Shown here piece after piece: positions 40,998 through 51,992 of a stretch of 64,000 nt of DNA. Under the pieces are notes generated by a model, which did no database searches, had not been told where the DNA came from, and worked only from the letters and a program-made list of their open reading frames with translations. Source of the stretch: Burkholderiales bacterium (lineage in GTDB: Bacteria; Pseudomonadota; Gammaproteobacteria; Burkholderiales; Burkholderiaceae_C). Position numbers and translations under genes: made by a program. Numbering within the stretch: the stretch's first letter is position 1; the number at the start of each line of letters is the position of its first letter. Location: the NCBI GenBank assembly GCA_003963005.1, contig RXJW01000036.1, positions 16,809 through 80,808 of the forward strand, in the 5' to 3' direction.

Positions 40998-41028
40998 TTG
41001 ACAATACCATCATGGGAAGGTCGATGCT
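40998..41028 (+). promoter_or_regulatory. CueR-type promoter of copA2
   Basis: TTGACA (40998-41003) and GATGCT (41023-41028) have a 19-base spacer including CCATCATGGGAAGGTC. The core TGGGAAGGTC is identical to that at 29763. The site is back to back with the copZ promoter, 50 bases apart. Confidence 0.75.
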
Positions 41029-41063
41029 TGGTGCCGTCTGAATCCGAGAGAAGCGACCTCGAC

Positions 41064-43493
41064 ATGAATGGCACAGCGAGCTTGGCAAACCCATCGATGA
41101 CGAAGAGCCGGGAATGGACCGTGGCGGTCGAGGGCATGACCTGTGCGTCGTGCGCCGGCCGGGTCGAGCGTGCACTGGCGGCGGTTCCAGGTGTCGCTCA
41201 AGCCACCGTCAACCTGGCCACCGAAGCCGCGACCGTGCACGCCGCGGATTCGGTCGATGTTCACGCCTTGCGCGCCGCCGTCGAGGACGCCGGCTATTCG
41301 GTCAGTGAGCGGACGGCGTCGCTGCGCATCGAGGGCATGACCTGCGCCTCCTGCGTATCCCGCGTCGAGAAGGCGCTGCTGAAGGTTCCGGGGGTCACCT
41401 CGGCCGAAGTCAATCTCGCCACGGAAACGGCGCAGGTGACGTGGGTCACCAAGGATGGCGGACCGCAGGCGTTGTTGGCAGCCATAGAGCATGCTGGCTA
41501 CACCGCACAGGTTGTCGTGGCAGGGAGAGACGACACCACGCAAGCGCGAACTGCGCCCGATTGGTGGCCGGTCGCCGTCGCCGCTGTCCTGTCTGCGCCG
41601 CTGGCGCTGCCGATGGTGGGCCTGCTGTTCGGCCGGCATTGGATGATCGACGGCTGGCTGCAAATGGCCTTGGCGACGCCCGTTCAGTTCTGGCTGGGCG
41701 CACGGTTCTATCGCGCGGGATGGAAGGCGTTGCACGCTCGCGCCGGGAACATGGACCTGCTCGTGGCCCTGGGCACCACGGCGGGCTATGGATTGAGCGT
41801 TTACGAGTTGCTCGCCAGTGGGCAAGACGGCATGCCGCACCTGTACTTCGAAGCGTCGGCCGTGGTAATCACGCTCGTGCTTCTGGGCAAGTGGCTCGAA
41901 GGGCGTGCCAAGCGTCAGACCACCGAAGCCATCCGCGCACTCAACGCCTTGCGGCCGGATACCGCGCGAGTGCGTCGCAACGGTCAGGACACGGATGTGC
42001 CGGTCGAGCGGGTGGCGGTCGGTGACCTCGTGGTGGTACGCCCCGGTGAACGGGTGCCCGTAGACGGACAAGTCGTCGACGGGGCGAGCCAGGTCGATGA
42101 ATCGCTCATCACCGGAGAAAGCCTGCCCGTCGCGAAGCATCCGGGCGAGCAGGTGACAGGCGGTTCGGTTAACGCCGAAGGCCTGCTGTTGGTTCGAACA
42201 ACCGCGGTAGGAGCGGAGTCGACGCTGTCGCGCATCGTGCGAATGGTGGAGTCGGCGCAGGCCAAGAAGGCGCCGATCCAACGCCTCGTCGACCGCGTGA
42301 GCGCCGTCTTCGTGCCGATCGTGATCGCCATCGCCTTCGTGACGCTGATGGGATGGGGGCTGGCCACGGGCAACTGGGAGACCGCCATTCTCAATGCGGT
42401 GGCGGTCCTCGTCATCGCCTGTCCTTGTGCGTTGGGGCTGGCAACGCCGACGGCCATCATGGCCGGCACCGGCGTGGCCGCGCGCCATGGCATCTTGATC
42501 AAGGACGCCGAGGCGCTGGAAGTCGCTCATGCCGTGCGTACCGTGGCGTTCGACAAGACCGGCACCCTGACCGAAGGCAAGCCCGAACTGCTCGCTTTGT
42601 GCGCCGTTGACGGCGACGAAGATGCGCTGCTGTCACTCACAGCCGCGCTGCAGTCGGGCAGCGAGCATCCCCTGGCCCGTGCCGTGCTGGAAGCCGCGAG
42701 CCGCCGAGGCGTTGCCATTGCGCCGGCCGCGGATCTGCGATCGGTCGCGGGCCGGGGCATGTCCGGCACTGTTGGGGCCCGGCACCTGCGCCTGGGCAGC
42801 ATGCGATTCATGGAGGAGCTTCGGGTCGACCTCAGCGCACTCCGATTGCAGGCATTGGAACTGCAGCAAAGCGGACGAACAGTGTCGTGGTTGGCCGAGG
42901 TCGGCTCCGCGAGCCCGAGTGCAACCCTGCTCGGGTTGCTCGCCTTCGGCGATGCGACCAAGGCGTCAGCACCCTCCGCGGTCCGGGCGCTCCAAGCCCA
43001 GGGCGTCAGGACGGTGCTTGTCACGGGAGACAACCGCGGCAGCGCCGAGGCCGTCGCAGCGCGGCTTGGCATTGACGACATCCGCGCCGAGGTTCTGCCG
43101 CAGGACAAGGCGGCCATCGTGAACGAACTGAAGTCGGACGGGTCGCGCGTTGCGATGGTAGGCGACGGTATCAACGACGCGCCGGCCCTCGCCGCCGCCG
43201 ATGTCGGTATCGCGATGTCCACCGGCACCGACGTGGCCATGCATGCAGCGGGCATCACCTTGATGCGAGGCAACCCGGCGCTCGTCGCCGATGCGATCGA
43301 CATTTCGCGGCGAACCTACGCCAAGATTCGCCAGAACCTGTTCTGGGCCTTCGTCTACAACGTGGTCGGCATTCCGCTCGCGGCCTTCGGACTGCTGAGC
43401 CCGGTGATCGCCGGTGCCGCGATGGCCTTCAGCAGCGTCAGCGTGGTAACCAATGCGTTGATGCTGCGCCGCTGGAAAGGAAGCGAACAATGA
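41064..43493 (+). CDS. copA2: Cu(I)-exporting P1B-1-type ATPase with two HMA domains (copA2)
   Basis: From ATG 41064 (809 aa). Two N-terminal HMA domains carry [15 protein letters not shown] and [15 protein letters not shown]. The catalytic set is [22 protein letters not shown] and [11 protein letters not shown]. It exports Cu(I) to the periplasm and receives metal from CopZ. An apparent start at 40998 lies in the -35 element and is excluded. The stop overlaps cueR in ATGA, so pump and regulator are translated together. It is not a recent duplicate of copA1, since the N-terminal domains differ entirely. Confidence 0.95.
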   Translation: MNGTASLANPSMTKSREWTVAVEGMTCASCAGRVERALAAVPGVAQATVNLATEAATVHAADSVDVHALRAAVEDAGYSVSERTASLRIEGMTCASCVSRVEKALLKVPGVTSAEVNLATETAQVTWVTKDGGPQALLAAIEHAGYTAQVVVAGRDDTTQARTAPDWWPVAVAAVLSAPLALPMVGLLFGRHWMIDGWLQMALATPVQFWLGARFYRAGWKALHARAGNMDLLVALGTTAGYGLSVYELLASGQDGMPHLYFEASAVVITLVLLGKWLEGRAKRQTTEAIRALNALRPDTARVRRNGQDTDVPVERVAVGDLVVVRPGERVPVDGQVVDGASQVDESLITGESLPVAKHPGEQVTGGSVNAEGLLLVRTTAVGAESTLSRIVRMVESAQAKKAPIQRLVDRVSAVFVPIVIAIAFVTLMGWGLATGNWETAILNAVAVLVIACPCALGLATPTAIMAGTGVAARHGILIKDAEALEVAHAVRTVAFDKTGTLTEGKPELLALCAVDGDEDALLSLTAALQSGSEHPLARAVLEAASRRGVAIAPAADLRSVAGRGMSGTVGARHLRLGSMRFMEELRVDLSALRLQALELQQSGRTVSWLAEVGSASPSATLLGLLAFGDATKASAPSAVRALQAQGVRTVLVTGDNRGSAEAVAARLGIDDIRAEVLPQDKAAIVNELKSDGSRVAMVGDGINDAPALAAADVGIAMSTGTDVAMHAAGITLMRGNPALVADAIDISRRTYAKIRQNLFWAFVYNVVGIPLAAFGLLSPVIAGAAMAFSSVSVVTNALMLRRWKGSEQ

Positions 43494-43906
43494 GCGAAGC
43501 GATCGTGTCCCATGAGCCCTTCAACATCGGGGAAGCGGCCAGTCGCTCTGGCGTGTCGGCCAAGATGGTCCGCCACTATGAGTCGCTCGGGCTTCTGCCC
43601 AAGGTTGGGCGCACGGATTCCGGGTATCGGCAGTACACGGACAAGGAGGTGCACACGCTGCGCTTCGTGCGCCGGGCACGCGACCTGGGGTTCAGCATGG
43701 CGGAGATCGCCGAACTGCTCAGACTGTGGCAGGACCGGCGCCGGGCGAGTGCCAACGTCAAGCGCATTGCCCTGGCGCACGTGGACGACTTGAAGCGACG
43801 GATGGAGGAAATGGCGGCGATGAAGCGCACGCTGGAGCGCCTGGCCGCGTGCTGCCATGGCGATCAGCGGCCGGATTGCCCGATCCTCGACGAGCTGGCC
43901 GACTGA
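43490..43906 (+). CDS. cueR: Cu(I)-responsive MerR-family regulator CueR
   Basis: The 138-aa protein has a MerR HTH ([27 protein letters not shown]) and the metal-binding loop [10 protein letters not shown], with the CueR cysteine pair at about 121 and 130. It activates promoters with 19-bp spacers on Cu(I)/Ag(I) binding. Because it is co-transcribed with copA2 it is autoregulated. It is the only CueR in the window and is likely to serve the promoters at 29763, 40918 and 40998. Neither Zn- nor Pb-type cysteine spacing is present. Confidence 0.92.
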   Translation: MSEAIVSHEPFNIGEAASRSGVSAKMVRHYESLGLLPKVGRTDSGYRQYTDKEVHTLRFVRRARDLGFSMAEIAELLRLWQDRRRASANVKRIALAHVDDLKRRMEEMAAMKRTLERLAACCHGDQRPDCPILDELAD

Positions 43907-44008
43907 CTTGCGCCTGCCATGGTCGGCGACCCGTCAGGTGCAAGGTTGCGGGGCTGCTGGAGCCTGCCTCGGCCTGCCCTGGTTGTTCGCTGTTGCCGCG
44001 CTTCCAAC

Positions 44009-44024
44009 ATGGCAGTTTTGTCAT
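44009..44024 (-). promoter_or_regulatory. CopR-type box 4 (ATGACAAAACTGCCAT on minus strand)
   Basis: On the minus strand this reads ATGACAAAACTGCCAT, sharing the ATGACAA half and the spacing of the other boxes. It lies 114 bases before the czcE-like gene, the same distance as boxes 1 and 2 from their genes. Confidence 0.5.
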
Positions 44025-44137
44025 GTACCGGCTGCTTTGCTGTCGATGCCGGATTTCTAGAGTTCTCCCGTGGCGCAACGAATGCGCCGCCGGTGACGCC
44101 CCAGGCGAAGCCGAACCCTGCACAGAAGGAGAACACC

Positions 44138-44482
44138 ATGAACCTGATTCACACCTTCAAAGGCTTCGCCGCACTCGGTCTCGCTGTCGTCTCCGCCGCG
44201 ACTTTCGCGGCGGCTCCCGACACCTTCGCGAACGGCCAATCGTTCTACGGCCAGCCCGGCCGCGACTCGGCCGGTGCCCGTGTCGTCCAGGTCGGATCGG
44301 TCCAGACGCTCAATGTCCGCTACGGCGAGACCGTCGCGTTCAGCAGCGCGGGACAACAGTTCGTTTGGACCTTCGATGGACTCGACAACAGGCCCGTGGA
44401 CCTCGCCAAGATCGCTCCGAGCGGCTTCGCTGCAAAGCCCCTGACCGTGTACGTTGGCAAGAACCCGATGAACCGGCGCTGA
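44138..44482 (+). CDS. CzcE-family periplasmic metal-binding protein
   Basis: From ATG 44138 (114 aa), with a strong GAAGGAG ribosome-binding site. It has a signal peptide (to about ATFAAA) and a compact mature domain (GRDSAGARVVQVGSVQTLNVRYGETVAF, then WTFDGLDNRPVDLAKIAPSGF). It ends VYVGKNPMNRR. CzcE of Cupriavidus binds Cu(II) in the periplasm. The VRYGET and WTFDGL segments fit this family. A CopR-type box is upstream. A longer frame upstream has no signal sequence. Confidence 0.78.
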   Translation: MNLIHTFKGFAALGLAVVSAATFAAAPDTFANGQSFYGQPGRDSAGARVVQVGSVQTLNVRYGETVAFSSAGQQFVWTFDGLDNRPVDLAKIAPSGFAAKPLTVYVGKNPMNRR

Positions 44483-44559
44483 CAAGCGCTGCCAGCCGAA
44501 ATCGCCCATGGCAAATGCGCCGACGCGGCCGGTCGTAACCGGCTGAGCGCAAATATCGC

Positions 44560-44582
44560 CCACCCTTGCTCGGCAAGGGTGG
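44560..44582 (+). terminator. Stem-loop after the czcE-like gene
   Basis: A perfect 10-bp stem CCACCCTTGC / GCAAGGGTGG with a 3-base loop lies 78 bases after the stop, with no T-run. The rest of the 353-base gap (44483-44835) holds no gene that I can recognise. Confidence 0.5.
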
Positions 44583-44835
44583 CGCCGGCAGCATCGCGCC
44601 TCGTAGGAAATCCTTGGCGCCAGCGACTCATCTGCTGAATCAAGACTCGCTCAACCTGCGCGCGCATGAGGTATTCTCTGGTAACGATGAACATCTGCTT
44701 CGTACGAAATCCACTCGACCCGGTCGTTGCACTGACTGGCTGGGCGGATTGCGTTGGAGCGGCGGTTCGTTGTGCTCGGCGCACGTACGGGGCCGTGTCG
44801 CAAACTGGCGAGCGTCAGTTGCAAGGACGGCAGGA

Positions 44836-45276
44836 ATGAGTCGGCGGTTCCTCAAGTCTGTTTGCCGGTGGCTCATCGGCGTGGTGCTGCTCGCGCAGTT
44901 GGCGGTTTCGGCCTACGCGTGTCCGGGCCTGGTTTCCGGTGTCGCGATGAACATGCCCGCGTCGACCGAAGCCGCCGCGTCTGGCGATGCCGGAGCGTCT
45001 GCCTCGATGAGCGTCTCGAACGGGGTCAACTGCGACGACATGGGCGGCGCAATGGATCAGGCGCATCCGAACCTGTGTGCCGAGCATTGCCACCAGGGGC
45101 AGCAGAGTGATCAAACGGCCACGCTGAACGTCCCTGCGGCCGTGTTCGCCGCGCTCTACTTCACCCTTCTGGCTCCCGAGCCAGCCGCCGCGCCGCACCC
45201 TGCGGCCGATGCAACGAGTGCACTGGTTGCGGCGTCACCGCCGCACGCCATCCTGCACTGCTGTTTCCGAATTTGA
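44836..45276 (+). CDS. Small secreted Cys/His-containing protein before the cus operon
   Basis: From ATG 44836 (146 aa), with GGCAGGA as ribosome-binding site. The protein has a signal peptide (RWLIGVVLLAQLAVSAYA), a cysteine-containing middle (CDDMGGAMDQAHPNLCAEHCHQGQQSD), and a second hydrophobic helix (VPAAVFAALYFTLL) that may anchor it. It ends in HAILHCCFRI. The type (CopL/DUF2946-like) regularly precedes cus/czc RND operons. It may sense or sequester copper. A family name is not certain. Confidence 0.65.
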   Translation: MSRRFLKSVCRWLIGVVLLAQLAVSAYACPGLVSGVAMNMPASTEAAASGDAGASASMSVSNGVNCDDMGGAMDQAHPNLCAEHCHQGQQSDQTATLNVPAAVFAALYFTLLAPEPAAAPHPAADATSALVAASPPHAILHCCFRI

Positions 45277-45411
45277 TCCTCCAGACCACGCTGCGCTGAC
45301 GACCCTGCGGGTCGCCTCGGCGCATCGGTCGTGCTCGTCCGCGCGTGGGCTCGTGCCCGTCGCTGGCTGCCGGGCCGACACGAAGCCGACGTTTCGTTGT
45401 CTGGAGATTCC

Positions 45412-46749
45412 ATGTTCGCTGCTTCCGTTCCACACCTTCCGCGCCGGGGAGGGCCCGTGCTGGCCGCCCTGTGCTCGGCCCTTTGCCTGACATTCGTCAG
45501 CCTCGGTGCCCACGCGCAGGCCGGTCTCACACTCGATCAAGCCCTGCGGGCGGCGCAGGACCGGTCGCAGCAACTCGTCGCGCAGGACGCTGCCGCCGCC
45601 GCGTCGCGCGACATGGCCGTGGCCGCGGGGCAGCGGCCCGATCCGACGCTCAGGGTCGGCATCAACAACCTGCCGATCAACACGCAGGACCGCTTCAGCC
45701 TGACGCGCGACTTCATGACCATGCGCTCCGTCGGCGTGATGCAGGAGATCACCCGCCGCGACAAGCTCAAGGCGCGCGCTGCACGCTTCGACCGGGAGGC
45801 CGAGACCGCTGAGGCAGCTCGTGCGTTGGCATTGGCCAACCTGCGACGTGACACCGCTATGGCCTGGCTGGATCGCTACTACCAGGAGCAGATGCTCGTG
45901 GTGCTGCGCTCGCAACGCGGCGAGGCCAGCCTGCAGATCGAGGCTGCCGATGCGGCCTACCGGAGCGGGCGCGGCGCGCAGGCCGACGTGTTCGCCGCGC
46001 GCTCGGCCGTGGCGCTGATCGACGACCGCATCCGTCAGACCGAGCGACAAATCGCCACCGCGAAGACGCGCCTCGCGCGCTGGGTCGGCGACACCGCCGA
46101 GCAGCCGTTGGGTGCTCTGCCGTCGGTGGCAACGTTGCACTTCGACGCCGACGGCCTGGCTGGCCGGGTTGAGCACCACCCCGAGATCGCCGTGATGCGC
46201 AAGCAGGAGGAGATGGCGCGTGCGGATGCCGACATCGCGCAGAGCAACAAGCGCTCCGACTGGAGTGTGGAGCTGATGTACAGCCAGCGCGGGTCGGCCT
46301 ATTCGAACATGGTGTCGGTCAACCTCTCGATCCCGTTGCAGCTGGATCAGAAGAACCGACAGGACCGCGATGTGGCCGCCAAGATCGCGTTGGCCGAGCA
46401 AATGCGAGCGCAGCGCGAAGAAGCCACGCGCGAGCACCTGGCCGAGACGCGAAGCTGGTTGCAGGAATGGCAGGGCAACCGCGAGCGGCTGGCGCAGTAC
46501 GACGCCTCGCTGATCCCGCTCGCGATGGAGCGCACCCGCGCCGCGATGGCCGCCTACCGGGGCGGCAGCGGGCCCCTCAGCGCCGTGCTCGACGCCCGGC
46601 GCATGGAGATCGACACCCGCATGGACCGCCTGCGCCTGGAGATGGAAACCGCGGGTCGCTGGGCCCAGCTCGAATACCTGGTGCCGCCGGAGCACGACGC
46701 AGCGGTCCCCGCACGCCCGACAGGCTCGATCGACAAGCAGGAGCGCTGA
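45412..46749 (+). CDS. cusC: Outer-membrane efflux protein of the Cus system (CusC-like)
   Basis: From ATG 45412 (445 aa). The TolC-family protein has a signal peptide (to about GAHAQA), the repeat opening GLTLDQALRAAQDRSQQLVAQ, and coiled-coil segments. A second half contains NLSIPLQLDQKNRQDRD. It forms the outer-membrane duct for Cu/Ag efflux. An upstream frame extension of 27 codons shows no signal and is not used. The stop is 2 bases before cusB. Confidence 0.88.
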   Translation: MFAASVPHLPRRGGPVLAALCSALCLTFVSLGAHAQAGLTLDQALRAAQDRSQQLVAQDAAAAASRDMAVAAGQRPDPTLRVGINNLPINTQDRFSLTRDFMTMRSVGVMQEITRRDKLKARAARFDREAETAEAARALALANLRRDTAMAWLDRYYQEQMLVVLRSQRGEASLQIEAADAAYRSGRGAQADVFAARSAVALIDDRIRQTERQIATAKTRLARWVGDTAEQPLGALPSVATLHFDADGLAGRVEHHPEIAVMRKQEEMARADADIAQSNKRSDWSVELMYSQRGSAYSNMVSVNLSIPLQLDQKNRQDRDVAAKIALAEQMRAQREEATREHLAETRSWLQEWQGNRERLAQYDASLIPLAMERTRAAMAAYRGGSGPLSAVLDARRMEIDTRMDRLRLEMETAGRWAQLEYLVPPEHDAAVPARPTGSIDKQER

Positions 46750-46751
46750 AC

Positions 46752-48416
46752 ATGAACACCAAACCCCTCCTGATCGGCCTGGCGGCCATCGGCATCCTCG
46801 GCGCTGCGGGCTATGGCCTCTATGTCACCGGCATGCAGCGCGGCATGGGCATGAATGCGGCCTCCGCGTCTGCCAAGGTCGCCGCCGCCCCTGCGAAGGG
46901 CGCGTCGACCGCGTCCGGCACCGCCACCGAAGGAGTGCCGCAAAGCATCGCCCAGGGTGAAGATGCGACGCGGCGGCACATCACGTCCGGGATCAAGGCC
47001 GGCGATGTCGATCCGATCACCGGCAAGAAGGTCCTCTACTACCACGACCCCATGGTGCCGGGGAACAAGTTCGACAAGCCGGCCAAGTCGCCGTTCATGG
47101 ACATGATGTTGGTGCCGGTCTATGCGGACAGCGACGGCGACGGTAGCAAGGTCACCGTGAGCCCGCGCATCCAGCAGAACCTGGGCGTGCGCACGGCACT
47201 GGTGACCGAAGGCACCTTGTCGCCGCAAGTGTCTGCCGTCGGCAGCATCGCCTTCAACGAACGCGACCAAGTCATTGTGCAGGCGCGCGCCACCGGCTAC
47301 GTTGAACGGCTGCATGTTCGCGCAACGCTCGACCGCGTGGCGAAGGGCCAGGCGCTGGCCGAGCTGTACGTGCCGGACTGGATCGCGGCGCAGGAAGAGT
47401 TCCTGTCGGTGCGTCGCATGCAAGGCATCGACCTCGCGCCGCTCGTTGATGGAGCCCGCCAGCGCATGCGCCAGGTCGGCATGAGCGACGCGCAGATCGC
47501 GCTGGTGGACAGCAGTGGCCGCACGCAGCTGCGCATCACGCTGGTGTCGCCTATCGGCGGTGTCGTCACCGAGCTGATGGCCCGCGAGGGGATGACTGTG
47601 GCGCCTGGCGCCACGCTGTTCCGCATCAACGGTCTGTCCACCGTGTGGGCGAATGCCGAGGTGCCTGAGAGCCAGTCGGCGCTGTTGCGGCCCAGTGTGA
47701 AGGTCCAGGCGACGAGCCCGGCCGTCCCGGGCACGAAGTTCGATGGGAAGGTGCAGGCCATCCTGCCCGATGTCAACCAAACGACGCGCACGCTGAAAGC
47801 ACGCGTCGAACTCGCAAACGCCAACGGCGCGCTCGCGCCGGGCATGTTCGTGCAGATGCAGTTCATGGACAAGCGCAGCGACAAGGCGTTGCTCGTGCCT
47901 ACGGAAGCCCTCATCCAGACCGGCAAGCGCACGGTGGCGATGCTGGCGGAAGACAACGGCCGCTTCCGCCCAGTCGATGTCGAAATCGGCATCGAGAGCG
48001 GCGGGCAGACCGAGGTCAAGCGCGGGTTGCAACTCGGGCAGCGCGTCGTAGTGTCGTCGCAGTTCCTCATCGACTCCGAGGCCAGCCTCAAAGGTGTCGA
48101 GGCGCGGCTGAACGTCGAGCCCAAGCCGACGGCCGCCAACACGGCGCCCCGGCACACCGGCACCGCGAAGATCGAAGCGATCGGCCGCGACGCGATGACC
48201 TTGTCACACGGCCCCATCGCGTCGATGAAGTGGGGCGCAATGACGATGGACTTTAAGCTGCCGAAGGGCGGTGTTCCGAGAGGCCTGGAGGCTGGCGACC
48301 GGATCGACTTCGAGTTCTACATGGACGCGGAGGGCCTGCCGCAGCTCACCAGCACGACGCTGCTGCCGCCGGAGCCAAAGGCTTCGGGCGTTGCGGCCTC
48401 GGGGAGCAAGCCATGA
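46752..48416 (+). CDS. cusB: Cus periplasmic adaptor with fused CusF domain
   Basis: From ATG 46752 (554 aa). In order: an N-terminal membrane anchor ([20 protein letters not shown]), a heavy-metal-binding [20 protein letters not shown] motif (about 97-116), and the HlyD-type adaptor barrel/lipoyl region. A C-terminal CusF-like domain (about 470-540) has [20 protein letters not shown] and [10 protein letters not shown]. The CusF part carries the W and M residues of the Cu(I) site. The fusion joins chaperone and adaptor in one protein. Its stop overlaps cusA (ATGA). Confidence 0.9.
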   Translation: MNTKPLLIGLAAIGILGAAGYGLYVTGMQRGMGMNAASASAKVAAAPAKGASTASGTATEGVPQSIAQGEDATRRHITSGIKAGDVDPITGKKVLYYHDPMVPGNKFDKPAKSPFMDMMLVPVYADSDGDGSKVTVSPRIQQNLGVRTALVTEGTLSPQVSAVGSIAFNERDQVIVQARATGYVERLHVRATLDRVAKGQALAELYVPDWIAAQEEFLSVRRMQGIDLAPLVDGARQRMRQVGMSDAQIALVDSSGRTQLRITLVSPIGGVVTELMAREGMTVAPGATLFRINGLSTVWANAEVPESQSALLRPSVKVQATSPAVPGTKFDGKVQAILPDVNQTTRTLKARVELANANGALAPGMFVQMQFMDKRSDKALLVPTEALIQTGKRTVAMLAEDNGRFRPVDVEIGIESGGQTEVKRGLQLGQRVVVSSQFLIDSEASLKGVEARLNVEPKPTAANTAPRHTGTAKIEAIGRDAMTLSHGPIASMKWGAMTMDFKLPKGGVPRGLEAGDRIDFEFYMDAEGLPQLTSTTLLPPEPKASGVAASGSKP

Positions 48417-51400
48417 TCGCCAGGCTGATCCGCTGGTCGATCGCCAACCGCTTCCTGGTACTGCTGGCCACGCTGATGCTCAGCGCCTGGGGCGTGTATT
48501 CGTTGCAGCGCACGCCGCTCGATGCGCTGCCGGACCTCTCCGACGTGCAGGTGATCATCCGCACGACCTATCCCGGGCAGGCGCCGCGCATCGTCGAGAA
48601 CCAGATCACCTACCCGTTGACGACGACGATGCTGTCGGTGCCGGGGGCGAAGACGGTGCGCGGGTATTCGTTCTTCGGCGACAGCTTCGTCTACGTGCTG
48701 TTCGAGGACGGCACCGACCTGTACTGGGCACGCTCGCGCGTGCTGGAGTACCTGAACCAGGTGCAGTCGAAGTTGCCACCCGGCGCGAAGGCATCGCTGG
48801 GGCCGGACGCGACAGGCGTCGGCTGGATTTACCAGTATTCGCTGGTGGACCGCAGCGGCACCCAGGATGCAGGCCAGTTGCGCGCCTTGCAGGACTGGTT
48901 CCTGAAGTTCGAGCTGAAGACCGTGCCGAACGTTGCTGAGGTCGCCTCGGTCGGCGGCATGGTGCGGCAGTACCAGGTTCTTCTCGACCCCGACAAGCTG
49001 GCTGCCTATGGCATCCCGCATACCAAGGTGGTCGAGGCGCTCCAGAAGTCGAACCAGGAAGCCGGCGGCTCGGTCCTCGAACTCGGTGAGGCCGAGTACG
49101 TGGTGCGCGCCTCGGGTTACCTGCAATCGCTCGATGACTTCCGCAAGGTGCCGCTGGTGAGCACCGCTGCGGGTGTGTCGGTGCGGCTGGGCGACGTGGC
49201 CCGCGTCCAGGTCGGGCCCGAGATGCGGCGCGGTATAGGCGAACTCGATGGTGAGGGCGAAGCGGCCGGCGGTGTGATCGTGATGCGCTCGGGCAAGAAC
49301 GCGCTGGAAACGATTGCCGCGGTCAAGGAGAAGTTGAAGTCGCTCCAGTCCAGTCTGCCCAAGGGCGTGGAGATCGTGCCGGTCTACGACCGCTCGGGTC
49401 TGATCGAGCGTGCGGTGGAGAACCTCGGGCACAAGCTGCTCGAAGAGTTCATCGTCGTCGCGCTAGTGTGCTTCATCTTCCTGTTCCACCTGCGCTCGGC
49501 CTTCGTGGCCATCGTCTCGCTGCCGCTGGGCATCCTGGCTGCGTTCATCGTGATGCACTACCAGGGCGTCAACGCGAACATCATGTCGCTGGGTGGCATC
49601 GCGATCGCGATCGGCGCCATGGTCGACGCGGCAGTCGTGATGATCGAGAACGCGCACAAGCACCTGGAGCGCTGGAGCCATGACCATCCGGATCAGAAGC
49701 TCGAAGGCGAAGCGCGCTGGCGAGTGATCGGCGATTCGGCGGCAGAGGTCGGGCCGGCGCTGTTCTTCTCGCTGCTCATCATCACACTGTCGTTCATCCC
49801 GGTCTTCACACTGGAGGCGCAGGAGGGGCGGCTGTTCTCGCCGTTGGCCTTCACGAAGACCTACGCGATGGCCGCGGCGGCCGGGCTGTCGGCGACGCTG
49901 ATCCCGGTGCTGATGGGCTACCTGATCCGGGGCCGAATTCCTGACGAGAAGACGAACCCTCTCAATCGCTTCCTGATCGCCGCCTACCGTCCTTTGCTCA
50001 ATGCCGTCTTGCGCGCACCCAGGACGACCTTGGTGGTTGCCGCCGTGGCTCTAGTGCTGAGTCTGTGGCCGCTGCAGCACATCGGTGGCGAGTTCATGCC
50101 AAGGCTGGATGAAGGGGACCTGCTCTACATGCCGTCCGCCCTGCCGGGGTTGTCAGCCGGGAAGGCGGCTGAGTTGCTCCAGCAGACCGACCGCCTGATC
50201 AAGACGGTGCCCGAGGTCGCGAGCGTCTATGGCAAGGCCGGCCGCGCCGAGACGGCGACCGATCCCGCGCCGATGGAGATGTTCGAGACCACGATCCAGT
50301 TCAAGCCCAAGAGCCAGTGGCGACCGGGCCTCACGCAGGAGAAGCTGGTCGAAGAACTTGACCGCATCGTGAAGGTGCCGGGTGTGGCCAACATCTGGGT
50401 GCCGCCGATCCGCAATCGGATCGACATGCTGGCCACTGGCATCAAGAGCCCAGTCGGTGTGAAGGTGGCGGGCACGGACCTGGCCGTGATCGACCGCGTG
50501 ACCGGCGAGATCGAGAAAGCGTTGAAGGACGTGCCGGGCGTCAGCAGTGCGCTGGCTGAACGGCTGACCGGTGGCCGCTATGTGGACGTGACGATCAACC
50601 GCGACGCGGCGGCACGCTTCGGCATGAACATCGCCGATGTGCAGTCTGTCATCAGCTCGGCGGTGGGCGGTGACAACGTCGGAGAGACGGTGGAAGGCCT
50701 GCAGCGCTTCCCGATCAACCTGCGCTATCCGCGAGAAACGCGCGATTCTCTGGAGAAGCTGCGCGTGCTGCCCATCGTCACCGAGAAGGGTGCGCGGCTG
50801 GTGCTCTCCGATGTGGCCGACATCCGCATCACCGACGGGCCGCCGATGCTGCGCAGCGAGAACGCGCGCCTCTCCGGCTGGGTGTACGTGGACATCCGGG
50901 GTCGCGACCTGCGCTCGGCGGTGAAGGACATGCAGCGCGCGGTCGCCGAGAAGGTGGTCCTGCCGGCGGGCTACTCGATCTCGTGGTCGGGTCAGTTCGA
51001 GTTCCTGGAGCGCGCGACCGCGAAGCTGAAGGTGGTGGTGCCATTCACGCTGCTGATCATTTTCGTGCTGCTGTACCTGACCTTCAAGCGCTTCGACGAG
51101 GCGCTGCTGATCATGGCGACGCTGCCGTTCGCGTTGGTCGGCGGCATCTGGCTCTTGTACCTGCTGAGCTACAACCTGTCGGTGGCGGGGGCGGTCGGCT
51201 TCATCGCACTGGCGGGTGTCTCGGCCGAGTTCGGCGTGATCATGCTGCTGTATCTGAAGCAGGCCTGGGAGGTCCGCGTCGACGAAGGCAAGACCAGTAC
51301 CGCCGACCTGCTGGAGGCGATCCGAGAAGGTGCGGTGTTGCGCGTGCGCCCGAAGGCAATGACGGTCGCGGTGATCCTGGCCGGCCTGTTCCCGATCATG

Positions 51401-51583
51401 TGGGGCACGGGCACGGGATCGGAGGTGATGCAGCGCATCGCCGCGCCGATGGTCGGCGGCATGATCACCGCGCCCCTGCTGTCGATGTTCGTGATTCCAG
51501 CGGCGTACCTACTGATGCGACGTAAGCGTGAGCCCGCGACATGGCGCTTGGCGATCTGGCGGAGGCAGCGTGCAGCGGTCTGA
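48413..51583 (+). CDS. cusA: Cu(I)/Ag(I) heavy-metal efflux RND transporter CusA
   Basis: The 1056-aa RND protein has twelve helices. The HME signature in the fourth helix is [18 protein letters not shown], the DAAVV form of Cu/Ag pumps as opposed to DGAVV in CzcA of this island. The N-terminus ([18 protein letters not shown]) and the [15 protein letters not shown] segment are typical. It exports Cu(I) from periplasm or membrane through CusB/CusC using proton force. The C-terminus is Arg-rich ([20 protein letters not shown]) and overlaps the next small gene. Confidence 0.95.
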   Translation: MIARLIRWSIANRFLVLLATLMLSAWGVYSLQRTPLDALPDLSDVQVIIRTTYPGQAPRIVENQITYPLTTTMLSVPGAKTVRGYSFFGDSFVYVLFEDGTDLYWARSRVLEYLNQVQSKLPPGAKASLGPDATGVGWIYQYSLVDRSGTQDAGQLRALQDWFLKFELKTVPNVAEVASVGGMVRQYQVLLDPDKLAAYGIPHTKVVEALQKSNQEAGGSVLELGEAEYVVRASGYLQSLDDFRKVPLVSTAAGVSVRLGDVARVQVGPEMRRGIGELDGEGEAAGGVIVMRSGKNALETIAAVKEKLKSLQSSLPKGVEIVPVYDRSGLIERAVENLGHKLLEEFIVVALVCFIFLFHLRSAFVAIVSLPLGILAAFIVMHYQGVNANIMSLGGIAIAIGAMVDAAVVMIENAHKHLERWSHDHPDQKLEGEARWRVIGDSAAEVGPALFFSLLIITLSFIPVFTLEAQEGRLFSPLAFTKTYAMAAAAGLSATLIPVLMGYLIRGRIPDEKTNPLNRFLIAAYRPLLNAVLRAPRTTLVVAAVALVLSLWPLQHIGGEFMPRLDEGDLLYMPSALPGLSAGKAAELLQQTDRLIKTVPEVASVYGKAGRAETATDPAPMEMFETTIQFKPKSQWRPGLTQEKLVEELDRIVKVPGVANIWVPPIRNRIDMLATGIKSPVGVKVAGTDLAVIDRVTGEIEKALKDVPGVSSALAERLTGGRYVDVTINRDAAARFGMNIADVQSVISSAVGGDNVGETVEGLQRFPINLRYPRETRDSLEKLRVLPIVTEKGARLVLSDVADIRITDGPPMLRSENARLSGWVYVDIRGRDLRSAVKDMQRAVAEKVVLPAGYSISWSGQFEFLERATAKLKVVVPFTLLIIFVLLYLTFKRFDEALLIMATLPFALVGGIWLLYLLSYNLSVAGAVGFIALAGVSAEFGVIMLLYLKQAWEVRVDEGKTSTADLLEAIREGAVLRVRPKAMTVAVILAGLFPIMWGTGTGSEVMQRIAAPMVGGMITAPLLSMFVIPAAYLLMRRKREPATWRLAIWRRQRAAV

Positions 51584-51932
51584 CCACTTCCGCCGCTGGT
51601 GTCTCGCGTTGGGCGCGGTGGTGTTCCTGTGCGTGGCCCTCGGTTCGGGTGTCCGGGCGGCGGCCCCGCCCATGCAGGAGATGGCTGCAGCAGCGCCGAT
51701 GCCCGCCGCGGCGCAGTCCATGCCAGTGGCATCGAACTGCATGCCCTGCGCACTTTGCTACGTTGCGCCTGCGCCGAGTGCGCAGACCACCACCGGCGAA
51801 GGCAAGGAACCGGAGTCGGCGACTTGGTGGCCCCTTGACCCGGCGATCCCGTCGACGGTTCGATTTCTGGCCGGCGAAGACAGCCGGGTTCCAGTCCCGA
51901 TACGAATAGCGTTCTGCCGGTGGCTGGATTGA
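51570..51932 (+). CDS. Small secreted Met/Cys-containing protein, unknown
   Basis: GTG 51570 is the best start, with GGAGG at 51561-51565 just upstream. The gene overlaps cusA by 14 bases and encodes about 120 aa. It has a signal helix ([21 protein letters not shown]) and a Met-rich stretch ([21 protein letters not shown]). CMPCALC follows, and then a polar C-terminus. The CMPCALC and Met cluster suggest Cu(I) binding. It belongs with the other short signal-bearing Cys/His proteins of the island (12594, 21948, 44836). Confidence 0.55.
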   Translation: MQRSDHFRRWCLALGAVVFLCVALGSGVRAAAPPMQEMAAAAPMPAAAQSMPVASNCMPCALCYVAPAPSAQTTTGEGKEPESATWWPLDPAIPSTVRFLAGEDSRVPVPIRIAFCRWLD

Positions 51933-51992
51933 TCCGAGGGCGCGAGCCTCATCGCATGCTCGATCGACCTCGATCAATTTTAGGAGTTCATC

